From Nitrospirota bacterium (GTDB lineage Bacteria; Nitrospirota; Nitrospiria; Nitrospirales; UBA8639), in contig JAOTTP010000001.1 in assembly GCA_029864405.1 (NCBI GenBank), positions 96,909 to 160,908 on the forward strand: a stretch of 64,000 bases of DNA, written 5' to 3'. The position numbers and the translations under genes were made by a program. The notes below the pieces were generated by a model. The model saw only the letters and a list, made by a program, of their open reading frames with translations, had not been told where the DNA came from and made no database searches. How positions within the stretch are numbered: position 1 is the stretch's first letter; each line of letters begins with the position of its first letter. Below, piece by piece: positions 43,095 to 51,487 of this stretch.

Positions 43095-44242
43095 ATCCCC
43101 ACCCGCATACTCCGATTCGTCAGGAGGTATAAAAATACCGGGCCGCCCACAAGCGCCGTTACCACCCCGACAGGAAATTCACCGGGACTCAAGGCAGTCC
43201 GCGCCACCGTATCGGCTAACATCAGAAACATGCCTCCCACAAATCCGGCGACCGGCAGTAAAAGCCGATGATCCGCACTCACGACCAGGCGGACAGCATG
43301 CGGCACAATCAGCCCGACAAATCCAATGATCCCGCTAAAACTTACGACCGCCCCCGTTAGAAGGGCCGCCGCGATAAACACCAATTTTTTGACTCGCTCG
43401 ACTTCGACCCCTAACGACCTGGCCGTTTCTTCACCAAGGGTCAACAGATTTAAGGACTGCGCTTGTGTCGCCAATACCATCAGACCAACGCCAAGATAGA
43501 GAGCCAGAACCCCAAGGGTGAAGAAATCCGGGCCGGTTAATGATCCCATCAGCCAGGCATACATCCCGAACGCCCGATTGGGATCGGCCACACTGGTCAG
43601 AAACATAATGAACGCGGAAAAGATCGCATTCAGCACCACACCCGCTAATAACAGCGTGTAGATCGAAAAACCATGTCCCAACGATGAAATGCGATACATG
43701 ATCAGCAAAGCCAGTAAGGCCCCGGCAAATGCACACACCGGCAAAGCCGACACACTCCAGACGGAAATGCCCACGCCAAACAGCAGCGCAATAGCCGCTC
43801 CCAATGCCGCCCCGCTGGATATGCCGATGATAAACGGATCAGCCAGGGGATTGCGCAATAAGGCCTGAAGCGCGACGCCAACCATCGCCAGACTCCCGCC
43901 AACGAAAAATGCCAATAATACCCGGGGCAATCGAACCTGAAGCAGGATGACGGCTGTCGGATCCGTTCCAACATGAATGGACTCAGTTCCCAGCATGACC
44001 CCAACCAGAATGAACCAGATTCTGGAGAAGGAAATAGATTCGGTCCCAAATCCAAGACAGGTCAGAAGGGTCACGACCGCCAACACCAACGATACGCCCA
44101 CCCACCAGAACCATCGACGAATCGTGAGCGTCCGCAACGAAGAAATCGGCAATGGCCGAGGCGGAGATGGCTGGACCCACTCTCCCGATTCTTTTGACGA
44201 TGGAGAAATGGTTAGTGACGGAACGTCGGCCATGGGTTTCAC
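43091..44242 (-). CDS. btuC: ABC transporter permease, FecCD/BtuC type
   Basis: The start is uncertain. The GTG at 44242 has AGGGG nine bases upstream, the ATG at 44233 (MADVPSL) is close, and the open frame reaches 44275. About 380 residues with a Pro-rich cytoplasmic N-terminus followed by some ten membrane segments. FecCD/BtuC motifs are present: VRLPRVLLAFFVGGSLAMVGVALQALLRNPLADPFIIGISSGAALGAAIAL, TLLLAGVVLNAIFSAFIMF, GIIGFVGLIVPHAVRLVVSADHRLLLPVAGFVGGMFLMLADTVART. It imports B12 or a related corrinoid, with BtuD as ATPase and BtuF delivering the ligand. Confidence 0.92.
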   Translation of the reverse strand: MKPMADVPSLTISPSSKESGEWVQPSPPRPLPISSLRTLTIRRWFWWVGVSLVLAVVTLLTCLGFGTESISFSRIWFILVGVMLGTESIHVGTDPTAVILLQVRLPRVLLAFFVGGSLAMVGVALQALLRNPLADPFIIGISSGAALGAAIALLFGVGISVWSVSALPVCAFAGALLALLIMYRISSLGHGFSIYTLLLAGVVLNAIFSAFIMFLTSVADPNRAFGMYAWLMGSLTGPDFFTLGVLALYLGVGLMVLATQAQSLNLLTLGEETARSLGVEVERVKKLVFIAAALLTGAVVSFSGIIGFVGLIVPHAVRLVVSADHRLLLPVAGFVGGMFLMLADTVARTALSPGEFPVGVVTALVGGPVFLYLLTNRSMRVGM

Positions 44243-44352
44243 AAACAGGATTCCCCTCTTGGATTCAAGAAACACGACTCAGCAACAGGGTCATTGAACG
44301 GAAAAGGATGGCGTTCTCGGTTGTCGGATCACCTTTTTCCGCTCCATCCATC

Positions 44353-45399
44353 TCAATTCGGCATGTCATCCAGAACCACCTCCGGATGGAGGATCTTCAC
44401 TAATTGCTTCAGCCCCTCAATGATCCGCGGGCCGGGACGATTCAGGAGATCGCTATCCACGTGAAACAGTTTGTCGTGTTGGACCGCTGACAGCGTGATC
44501 CACCGTCTCCATGAATCCTGTTCCTCCTGGGGAATCCCTTCCTGCCGCCCCACCGGGAACAGCAGGATGTCCGGATTTTGGCGTAAGACTTCTTCCATCG
44601 TCAGGCGCGGATAGGGAGCGGCCGCTTCCTCAGCCGCATTTCTGCCGCCCGCCAGCTCAATAAGTCGATGAATAAAACTCCCGGGGCCCACCGTGATCAG
44701 GGGTTCGGAGTTCAAGATATACAACAACGTGGGACGAGGCAGGTCCTTCAACCGGCTCGACAAGCTGGCCAGTTGTTTCCGCATGAGGGCCGCTTGGGCA
44801 TTGGCTTCTTGGGGACGTCCCACCATGCGCCCCAATAGCTGTATGTGTGCGAAAATGTCTTCCACCGTATGCGGATCAAAGATAAAGGTGGGAATCTTCA
44901 GTTGTTCCAGTTTATTGAGAAGGTCGACACGCAGGAACGACCTGGGGGCCAACACGAGTTGCGGTTGAAGCACCACAATCATCTCAAGATTGGGAGTGGC
45001 ATACCCCACCTTCGGCTTGGTCAAGGCCTCCGGAGGAAAATCACAGAATTCGGTGACCCCGACAATTTCCTCATTCAACCCGATCGCAAAAAGAATTTCG
45101 GTAATACTGGGAGCCAGAGAAACAATACGCTGAGGGGGCTTGGCCAGGTAAAGTTTCCGGCCGAGATCATCCACAAAGGTGCGTGGAGCGACATTGGACA
45201 TGAAGGGCATGCCGGTCAAAATACCTTGTTGACGCCGTTTCATCCCATCTCCGTCAAAGGCCAAAGCCGAAACGCTTAGAATCCCGCATAGAAAGATCGC
45301 CCCCCAGGCCACGATGGCGCAGACCAGATGGCGTACTCCCTTGCCCAAAATAAAAAATCCCCAAGGCTTGAATAACCTTGAGGATTGCACCCGATTCTT
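44353..45399 (-). CDS. btuF: Periplasmic cobalamin-binding protein (BtuF-like)
   Basis: 348 residues from the ATG at 45399 (a GTG at 45411 is possible). An N-terminal membrane/signal segment (VRHLVCAIVAWGAIFLCGILSVSALAF) is followed by the BtuF/FepB type binding domain (PPQRIVSLAPSITEILFAIGLNEEIVGVTEFCDFPPEALTKPKVGYATPNLEMIVVLQPQLVLAP, then RPGPRIIEGLKQLVKILHP). The two clefts typical of class III binding proteins are implied. It is the first gene of btuFCD, about 50 bp downstream of a cobalamin riboswitch. Confidence 0.9.
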   Translation of the reverse strand, partial: KNRVQSSRLFKPWGFFILGKGVRHLVCAIVAWGAIFLCGILSVSALAFDGDGMKRRQQGILTGMPFMSNVAPRTFVDDLGRKLYLAKPPQRIVSLAPSITEILFAIGLNEEIVGVTEFCDFPPEALTKPKVGYATPNLEMIVVLQPQLVLAPRSFLRVDLLNKLEQLKIPTFIFDPHTVEDIFAHIQLLGRMVGRPQEANAQAALMRKQLASLSSRLKDLPRPTLLYILNSEPLITVGPGSFIHRLIELAGGRNAAEEAAAPYPRLTMEEVLRQNPDILLFPVGRQEGIPQEEQDSWRRWITLSAVQHDKLFHVDSDLLNRPGPRIIEGLKQLVKILHPEVVLDDMPN

Positions 45400-45449
45400 C
45401 ATCCTCACCACTTCCCCAGCCCACGAGGGAACATTGGTCTTGGATCGAA

Positions 45450-45680
45450 TGAGGTATTCTGGCTCCTGAGTGATAACCTACTATCCGCGCCTTCCCATCC
45501 GAAATCCAGTCAGGAGTGAAAAGTGAGTAGTAAGGAGGAGATTTCTCATGCTCCTCACTCCTGACTATTTACTCCTCACTAGCTTCAGGCAGTGGCTCTC
45601 GCGGGGTTCGTCCTCAGTTACAGCGGCGGGACCGCGCGGGTTTTCCACCCACTTCCCATCATTCGTTCCGCGTATGTTTT
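45450..45680 (-). promoter_or_regulatory. Cobalamin riboswitch controlling btuFCD
   Basis: On the minus strand: GGGAAGTGGGTGGAAAACCC, then GCGGTCCCGCCGCTGTAACTG, GAGGACGAACCCCGCGAGAG and GCCACTG (45587-45595 region), then after an insert GGGAAGGCGCGG and the terminal block ACTCAGGAGCCAGAATACC (45451-45473). These are class I cobalamin riboswitch elements in order. The insert between GCCACTG and GGGAAGGC, where a variable stem is normally found, is a heptad-repeat palindrome (45509-45579). The element starts right after a sigma-70 promoter. Confidence 0.9.
45509..45579. repeat. Heptad palindrome inside the riboswitch
   Basis: The left arm GTCAGGA, GTGAAAA, GTGAGTA, GTAAGGA (45509-45536) faces TCCTCAC, TCCTGAC, TATTTAC, TCCTCAC (45552-45579). 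Four heptads on each side pair as an imperfect stem with a loop of about 15 bases. It occupies the variable peripheral arm of the cobalamin aptamer. Confidence 0.85.
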
Positions 45681-45685
45681 GGGAG

Positions 45686-45715
45686 AATGTAGGAGGGACG
45701 AAGCGACTTTGTCAA
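45686..45715 (-). promoter_or_regulatory. Sigma-70 promoter of the btuFCD riboswitch transcript
   Basis: On the minus strand TTGACA (45715-45710), 18-bp spacer, TACATT (45691-45686). The predicted start is near 45679, exactly where the aptamer begins. Confidence 0.8.
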
Positions 45716-45725
45716 GAAAATGGCG

Positions 45726-47069
45726 TTAATGAATGACCTGACCAGCGGCATTTTCTAAACGAAATATGGCGCGTTGGTAAGAGAATAATGCGTCAAGATA
45801 GTCTTCCTTAGTCTCATGCGCCGCTCGGGCCGCATCCACAAGTTCCAAAATTCCTAATTGTCCTTTTTCCCGTTCTTGTTGAGCCATCGTCAACAACGTC
45901 AACGCCCGATCCAGAATACCCGTCTGGTAGACTTCCACCAGGCGGCGACTTTCCAGAAAACGGTGGTAGGCCCGTTCCAACTCATTCCGGGCAGTCATTT
46001 CAGCTTGCCGATAGTCCACTTCCGCGACCTGAAAAGCCGTTTCGGCTTGAAGAATACCCCCTTGATTTCGATCAAAAATCGGAAGCGGTACACTCACCCC
46101 GACATTCCACTGTTGTTGATTATCTGGACCCTGCGGGCCTTGGAGCATGACACCGACCCCAACCATGGGATCTGGATATTGTAAGGCCCGCGCGAGCCGT
46201 ATCTCTGTTTTGCGCTGAGCCTGCAAAAGCCGCTTCGCTCGCAAATCAGGCCTGGAGTCGATCACGGAGGTGCGAATTGCTCGAATGTCAGGTTCAACAC
46301 GCCGGTAAACCAATGGAGTGGTGAGGTCTAATATGGTCTCTGGTGGTAACCCCAACAGAATGCGAAGGTCCAAGGTTGCCTCCCCAAGCTCACGAATGTC
46401 TTTAATGACTTCCCGTTCCGTCTGGACGCCCAACAATTCCAGACGAATGCGTTTGCGCGCACTGATCGCGCTTGAATGATCAGCCGAGGTCTCCTGGATA
46501 AGGTTGAGGATACGGGCCTTGATTCGTTGGTCAACCTCCAAATGATCCCGAATCACCTTGGCGCGAAAATAGGTATCTTTCACGGCAAAGCTCAATTGAC
46601 GAACCGCATCTTCAAACTCCGCCTCCGCCCCGGCCGTCCCCAGAGAGGCGCTTTCAATGCGATACCCACGTTTCCCGGCGATGAGGAACAACTGACTGAC
46701 TTGAGGCATCACGCCTCCGCATCGAGCGGGAGTACACCCTTGCGTAACCGAGCTGAACAGTCCTACGGAAAATTCAGGATTGATGAATAATCCAGCCGTC
46801 ACTTGCTGGGCTTTGGCCGCTTGGATCCCGTATTTTGCAACCAGCAACTGAAAATTATTTTCCACAAACATGCGTAAGGCGTCATCAAGACTTAGCCGGA
46901 TGGGGTTCTGATGCTCCCCCTGACCATCCTGAACAGCTTGCCCCTCAGCGTGATCCGGATGGCCGGCGGCTATACTGGCCATAAGAATTGGCACCAACAC
47001 GAGCAAACACCTGCGACGGCCTGTTTCCTTCTCCTGCCTGCTTGGGGATGACTTGAAACGTACATTCAT
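45726..47069 (-). CDS. TolC-family outer-membrane efflux protein
   Basis: 447 residues. Signal peptide (CLLVLVPILMASIAAGHPDHAEG) and two TolC/OEP repeats of long alpha-helical hairpins (LSLDDALRMFVENNFQLLVAKYGIQAAKAQQVTAGLFINPEFSVGLF; QVAEVDYRQAEMTARNELERAYHRFLESRRLVEVYQTGILDRALTLLTMAQQEREKGQLGILELVDAARA). The pattern resembles CzcC-like metal-efflux outer-membrane factors. GAGGAGGAG precedes the ATG as a strong ribosome binding site. No matching membrane-fusion or RND pump gene is in the window. Its 3' end lies next to the btuFCD promoter, so the unit ends there. Confidence 0.88.
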   Translation of the reverse strand: MNVRFKSSPSRQEKETGRRRCLLVLVPILMASIAAGHPDHAEGQAVQDGQGEHQNPIRLSLDDALRMFVENNFQLLVAKYGIQAAKAQQVTAGLFINPEFSVGLFSSVTQGCTPARCGGVMPQVSQLFLIAGKRGYRIESASLGTAGAEAEFEDAVRQLSFAVKDTYFRAKVIRDHLEVDQRIKARILNLIQETSADHSSAISARKRIRLELLGVQTEREVIKDIRELGEATLDLRILLGLPPETILDLTTPLVYRRVEPDIRAIRTSVIDSRPDLRAKRLLQAQRKTEIRLARALQYPDPMVGVGVMLQGPQGPDNQQQWNVGVSVPLPIFDRNQGGILQAETAFQVAEVDYRQAEMTARNELERAYHRFLESRRLVEVYQTGILDRALTLLTMAQQEREKGQLGILELVDAARAAHETKEDYLDALFSYQRAIFRLENAAGQVIH

Positions 47070-47458
47070 TATGTCTCCTCCTCAATAACACAGAACGATC
47101 GTGACCAAGTATTTCAATGCTCCATTCCAGCGTCTAAAGAAAATTCTTTCGGTTCATTATGACGGTGCATGATCGATGATCGGCCCAACGAATTGAAGGC
47201 CAGGCCCAATCTGGATGAGAGGGCTTGGAAGCGACAACCTCCGGCGGAGCCAAACCCTTTTGAACACCTACTTCATGCAACCATTCCCCTGGAATTCAGT
47301 CCGGTCAAAAACCCATGGATGTCAGGACCCCGCACCAGCCGATTCCAAGCCATTTCTCCATCGGAAAATTCTTGCAATCGGTGGGAATGACACTCGGGAG
47401 ATCATACGGCATATGTCGGAGGCTAAGGGATATGCACGCAAAATGACGGGCGCACGAT
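47070..47458. other. Intergenic region without a supported gene
   Basis: About 390 bp between the TolC-family gene and the YihY-type gene. The plus-strand frames in it are Pro/Arg/Ser-rich with no recognisable domain. No clear promoter pair was identified for the TolC-family gene, although a purine-rich leader is visible. Confidence 0.5.
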
Positions 47459-48388
47459 TCAGGTCTTGGACGACTCGGAGACATCAGGTATGCGAGGAGG
47501 ACCGTTGAGGATGAAATTGAGTTCTCCGCCTAACAAAAGCGTCAACCCGCCGACATACAGCCACATCATCAGAATAATCACCCCGGTAATGGGTCCATAG
47601 ACAACATTATAATTAATGAAATTCTCCACATAAAATTTAAGGCCCAGGGAGAGAATAATCCAAAGGAAGACGGCCAAGGCTGATCCCGGATTCACCCACT
47701 GCCATTCATGATCAATATTAGGCGCCCAATAATAGATCAGGTTAATGGCCACCAGCATGAAAAGCACGATGAGCGGCCATTGCAAGAGGGGCCAGCCAAG
47801 CGTCACCCACCAATCCATTCCAGTCACATCCGCCGCCCATTGGCTCACCTGTTCACCGGCCAGGACCAAGATCAACGACGTAATGACAAAGACCGCAGCC
47901 CCCATGGTCAGCAACACCGCTGTCGCGCCGGCTTTCCAGAAAGGTCGTGTTTCCCTCACCCCATAGACGGTATTGAGGGTATTGATAATCGCCATCATGC
48001 CCCAGGAAGCCGCCCAGAGAGAACCCAAGAGGCTCAAAGAAAACACTCCGCCTCCACTGCCCTGAATCACCTGCTCGACATAGCGTTCAACGAGAACTAA
48101 TGACTCGGCAGGAAGGACTTGCTGGGCGTAGGGCATGACAGTGGGCAACACCACCTGACTCGGCAACATGCCAATAAGGGCGGTTACCCCTAAGAGCGCT
48201 GGAAATACCGCCAACAAAAAATAAAACCCGAGCTGCGCCGACCGTCCAAACACATCGTCCTCAGATGAGGCGACCCACACCTCCTTCGTTAACGCCCACC
48301 AAGCCCTGGGCCTCCTAGACCAGCCCTGTGGACGACCACCCATCCCCGGCTCCCCCATGTTCCATAACAATTGTTGATCGTCCTTCAT
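47459..48388 (-). CDS. YihY/BrkB-family inner-membrane protein
   Basis: 309 residues with about six membrane segments. Family features: SAQLGFYFLLAVFPALLGVTALIGML, the segment GVFSLSLLGSLWAASWGMMAIINTLNTVYGVRETRPFWK, the segment YYWAPNIDHEWQWVNPGSALAVFLWIILSLGLKFYVENFINYNVVYGPITGVIILMMWLYVGGLTLLLGGELN. These match the YihY (virulence factor BrkB, UPF0761) family. Biochemical role is not settled; once called ribonuclease BN in error. 63 bp after cobQ. Confidence 0.93.
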   Translation of the reverse strand: MKDDQQLLWNMGEPGMGGRPQGWSRRPRAWWALTKEVWVASSEDDVFGRSAQLGFYFLLAVFPALLGVTALIGMLPSQVVLPTVMPYAQQVLPAESLVLVERYVEQVIQGSGGGVFSLSLLGSLWAASWGMMAIINTLNTVYGVRETRPFWKAGATAVLLTMGAAVFVITSLILVLAGEQVSQWAADVTGMDWWVTLGWPLLQWPLIVLFMLVAINLIYYWAPNIDHEWQWVNPGSALAVFLWIILSLGLKFYVENFINYNVVYGPITGVIILMMWLYVGGLTLLLGGELNFILNGPPRIPDVSESSKT

Positions 48389-48451
48389 CGGTGATTATTA
48401 TACTCGGAGATGCTCTGCATATGGCAGGCTCTTGGACGAAGAATCACAGCT

Positions 48452-50041
48452 TCATTTCAACTTATGAAGATGGTCAGGGAAAAGACCACCTAGCCCCAGT
48501 GCTGAAAAAATGGGATACACATCAAGATGTGCTTCCAAATGGTCAGCCCAGCGATCCACTGCGCGCGACAATCGCTGTGAAACCACCTCTGAGATTTCCA
48601 TCTCAAGTGGTGCGAGGCCTTTACGGCCACGCACCCGGTTCAACCATTGTCGGCGAAATCCCGGTTGATCAAAGACCCCATGAATGTAGGTTCCCCAGAC
48701 GCGCCCGTCCAGGCTCATCGCCCCGTCAACTCGTGTTTCTGAATCCTCAGAAGAACGGTCCGCCTGACCCGTCAGAACCCGAAAGCAGGATGGAATTGAT
48801 TTCGCACCCTTCGTCGCCCCCATATGAATTTCATACCCTTCAACCAGACATTCATAACCCCAGGACTCCAGTAAGGAGCGGGCACGGACTTGCACCGTTT
48901 TCTTGTGAGCCAGCAATTCCGTCTTGACTTGCAGAAACCCTAATCCTTTTGACGAACCACCCGTTTCTACATGCTGTGGATCCGTGATCTCTTTCCCCAG
49001 CATCTGGAATCCCCCACATACCCCCATAATCTCGCCTCCCCGTTGGACATGCGTCAGGAGGGCTTCGTCGAATCCAGCTTTCTGGAGATATTCCAAATCG
49101 GTAATTGTTGTTTTACTTCCCGGCAGAACAACGGCATCCGCCCCATGAAGTTCTTGTGATGAAGCCACATAACGAAGCGCCACATCCGATTCTGCAGCAA
49201 GCTGATTAAAGTCCGTGAAATTGCTCATATGAGGAAGAAGCACCACAGCGATATTGACCGTCCCTTCTTCAAAAGGGGTCATCCGGAATCGCTCAATGTC
49301 CACGCTGTCTTCCTGATCCAACTCCAGATTCCGCAGATACGGCAACACGCCTAACACAGGGACACCGATGCGTTCTTCTATGATTTTGACCCCATCTTCA
49401 AACAACGTCAGATCCCCTCGAAACTTATTAATGACGACCCCGATCACCCGCCGTCGTTCCTCCGGCGCCAGGAGATCCATCGTCCCGATGACCTGGGCAA
49501 ACACCCCTCCCCGATCGATATCCGCCACCAACACCACGGCCGCATCGGCCATCTCGACCACCGGCCAGTTTACGATATCCCGATCCCGCAGATTCATTTC
49601 AGCGGCACTCCCGGCACCTTCAATCACGATCACCTCATATTGCCGGGACAACCGGTCATAACTCCCTTTCACGAATTCAAATAGCTGCGATTTCCGCTCG
49701 AAATAATCCCTGGCCTGCTGGCTTCCCCACACCTTCCCTTGAACAATCACTTGAGATTTGGCGTCGGCCTCCGGTTTCAACAAAATCGGATTCATATCCA
49801 CATGCGGGGCCAGTCCGCAGGCGTGGGCCTGGAGCACTTGCGCCCGTCCCATCTCGCCGCCGTCGGGAGTCACAAAGGAATTCAGCGACATGTTTTGGGC
49901 TTTAAACGGCGCGACACTGACTCCGGCCCGATGCAACAATCGGCACAGCCCCGCAGTGACGAGACTTTTCCCGACATCAGAACCGGTGCCTAAAATTGCA
50001 ATAGATTTTGTACGAGATGTGTTCAATTTGGCATCCCTCAC
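48452..50041 (-). CDS. cobQ: CobQ, adenosylcobyric acid synthase (glutamine-hydrolysing)
   Basis: From the GTG at 50041 (VRDAKLNTSRTKSIAILG) about 529 residues; a TTG at 50026 with GAGGG upstream is as good, and the open frame reaches 50137. N-terminal P-loop-like GTGSDVGKSLVTAGLCRLL, then APFKAQNMSLNSFVTPDGGEMGRAQVLQAHACG, VIEGAGSAAEMNLRDRDIVN, and a C-terminal class I glutamine amidotransferase domain (GVCGGFQMLG catalytic Cys; YEIHMG and YIHGVFD). It amidates four carboxylates of adenosylcobyrinic acid diamide. Its presence beside importer and adenosyltransferase genes suggests corrinoid salvage and remodelling or a full pathway elsewhere. Confidence 0.94.
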   Translation of the reverse strand: MRDAKLNTSRTKSIAILGTGSDVGKSLVTAGLCRLLHRAGVSVAPFKAQNMSLNSFVTPDGGEMGRAQVLQAHACGLAPHVDMNPILLKPEADAKSQVIVQGKVWGSQQARDYFERKSQLFEFVKGSYDRLSRQYEVIVIEGAGSAAEMNLRDRDIVNWPVVEMADAAVVLVADIDRGGVFAQVIGTMDLLAPEERRRVIGVVINKFRGDLTLFEDGVKIIEERIGVPVLGVLPYLRNLELDQEDSVDIERFRMTPFEEGTVNIAVVLLPHMSNFTDFNQLAAESDVALRYVASSQELHGADAVVLPGSKTTITDLEYLQKAGFDEALLTHVQRGGEIMGVCGGFQMLGKEITDPQHVETGGSSKGLGFLQVKTELLAHKKTVQVRARSLLESWGYECLVEGYEIHMGATKGAKSIPSCFRVLTGQADRSSEDSETRVDGAMSLDGRVWGTYIHGVFDQPGFRRQWLNRVRGRKGLAPLEMEISEVVSQRLSRAVDRWADHLEAHLDVYPIFSALGLGGLFPDHLHKLK

Positions 50042-50103
50042 AAGCGGGTAACACTGAAAGACCTGACTCTCAGGTAAAATTTGATCCACTTTCAGGCAAA
50101 AAG

Positions 50104-50133
50104 ATTGTATGGTACATTCAAAGACCCTGTCAC
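50104..50133 (-). promoter_or_regulatory. Candidate sigma-70 promoter of cobQ
   Basis: On the minus strand GTGACA (50133-50128), 18-bp spacer, TACAAT (50109-50104). The predicted start is near 50097, 55-70 bases before the cobQ start codon. The leader holds a small hairpin (CCTGA-CTC-TCAGG). I see no cobalamin riboswitch here. Confidence 0.55.
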
Positions 50134-50160
50134 ACACTAACCATTATGATGGCGGAGATT

Positions 50161-51012
50161 ATGAACAAGCACAAACCCTTCTTTGGCCTCACTTTGATCG
50201 CGGTAGCCTTTTTTCTGCACTGGGCTCTACTCCCTATAGTAACTGCCGCAGAAGGCACGGCTTCACAATCTCTTCCCGGCACGTTGGCACATGTTTTAGA
50301 AAAAGGAACGCTACATGTGGGAGTATCCTTATTCACCCCTTGGACCATCAAACAGCCGGACGGCCAGTTGGTGGGTTACGAAATTGACGTGGCCAAGCAG
50401 CTGGCCAAAGATCTTGGGGTACAACCGGCGTTCCATGTGTTTGATTGGGAAAAAATTATCCCGGCCCTGCTAAACCGGAAAATTGACATCATCATTGCCG
50501 GCATCGTCATTACTCCCCAACGAGCCCTGAAAGTGAATTTCAGCCAGCCTTATGATTCATCGGGTATCGGTTTGGTCACCAACATGGCCTTAACAAAGAA
50601 CTTTAATGGCCCCCAGGATCTCAATAGACCAGACACCATCATCGCCACGGTGACCGGGACCATTTCCGAAGATCTGGCGCGGCGGGTCTTTTCCAAAGCC
50701 ACACTAAAAACCTTCGCCACCAGCCAGGAAGCCATAGAGGCCGTCAAAACCGGAAAAGTCCATGGCTACGTCGAGCACGAAGCCATTACCACTGTTGTGG
50801 CACTGGATCATCCAGAGATCGTTGATGAACCTCTGTCGAAACCCCTGCTCGAAACCAAATCCGGGTTCGCCGTCCACAAGGGGGATCCCGACTTTATCAA
50901 CTTCCTTAACGCGTGGATAATCAGCCATGATGCCGACACCTGGCTGGACTCCGCTCATGAATACTGGTTCGAGGGTGTCGAGTGGAGAAAGGATATGGCC
51001 ACGAACCCATGA
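50161..51012 (+). CDS. Periplasmic solute-binding protein, amino-acid ABC transporter type (SBP_bac_3)
   Basis: 283 residues from the ATG at 50161 (MNKHKPFFGLTLIAVAFFLHWALLP is a clear signal peptide); ATGs at 50146/50149 are alternatives and the longer frame to 50008 overlaps cobQ. Class II binding-protein motifs: GTLHVGVSLFTPWTIKQPDGQLVGYEIDVAKQLAKDLGVQPAFHVFDWEKIIPALLNRKIDIIIAGIVITPQRALKVNFSQPYDSSG. No ABC permease or ATPase lies nearby, so it may work with a distant transporter or as a sensor. The next gene overlaps its stop. Confidence 0.87.
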   Translation: MNKHKPFFGLTLIAVAFFLHWALLPIVTAAEGTASQSLPGTLAHVLEKGTLHVGVSLFTPWTIKQPDGQLVGYEIDVAKQLAKDLGVQPAFHVFDWEKIIPALLNRKIDIIIAGIVITPQRALKVNFSQPYDSSGIGLVTNMALTKNFNGPQDLNRPDTIIATVTGTISEDLARRVFSKATLKTFATSQEAIEAVKTGKVHGYVEHEAITTVVALDHPEIVDEPLSKPLLETKSGFAVHKGDPDFINFLNAWIISHDADTWLDSAHEYWFEGVEWRKDMATNP

Positions 51013-51416
51013 CGGCCGCAGGACATTTTCATGAAGAAAGGCAGCCGCCTACCTCTTTAGGGTTGATGGGCGTGCTCGTCCTCCTCCCGGTAATTCTCGC
51101 AGCGGCTGCCCTTGAAAAATCCGGCACCCATATGTCGCTACCAGATGAAGACTCCTACCGGTCTCCTCTCTCGAAAAATCTGCTCGAATCGAACCGATGG
51201 AGAATTCCTCAAGAAGAGAAACGGGACTGGCGATTGCCACCTCCCCCTCCTCCGGTTGGCTGGCGAACCCCACAAACCCCCGAATCCGAAGCATCCTCCT
51301 CCCAACAAACCCTTGAACTGTTCCCTCGATACCAACCCGGCAAACAATCCAACTATGATCCGATTGAACGCGAGGAAAAGCCGTTAATCAAGATGTTTGA
51401 ATTCGGCTCAAAATAA
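51009..51416 (+). CDS. Hypothetical proline-rich membrane-anchored protein
   Basis: The ATG at 51009 overlaps the previous stop as ATGA; the product is 135 residues. A hydrophobic segment near residues 18-38 (LGLMGVLVLLPVILAAAALE) could anchor it in the membrane. The remainder is polar and Pro-rich (LPPPPPPVGWRTPQTPESE). No family recognised. Coupling to the binding-protein gene suggests a shared role. Confidence 0.6.
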   Translation: MTAAGHFHEERQPPTSLGLMGVLVLLPVILAAAALEKSGTHMSLPDEDSYRSPLSKNLLESNRWRIPQEEKRDWRLPPPPPPVGWRTPQTPESEASSSQQTLELFPRYQPGKQSNYDPIEREEKPLIKMFEFGSK

Positions 51417-51487
51417 GTGCTGCACTACATTTCAGATTGCCCTCCTGCATTGTGGTCTCGGCAAAGCAGAAAAGACGCAATTGGCCC

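Noticed and set aside
48328-48927. 199-codon plus-strand frame
   Set aside because: Antisense to cobQ and the yihY start; Pro/Arg/Ser-rich shadow with no domain.
50008-50160. Longer start for the solute-binding protein
   Set aside because: It would overlap the divergent cobQ start and add a non-signal-like stretch before a clear signal peptide.
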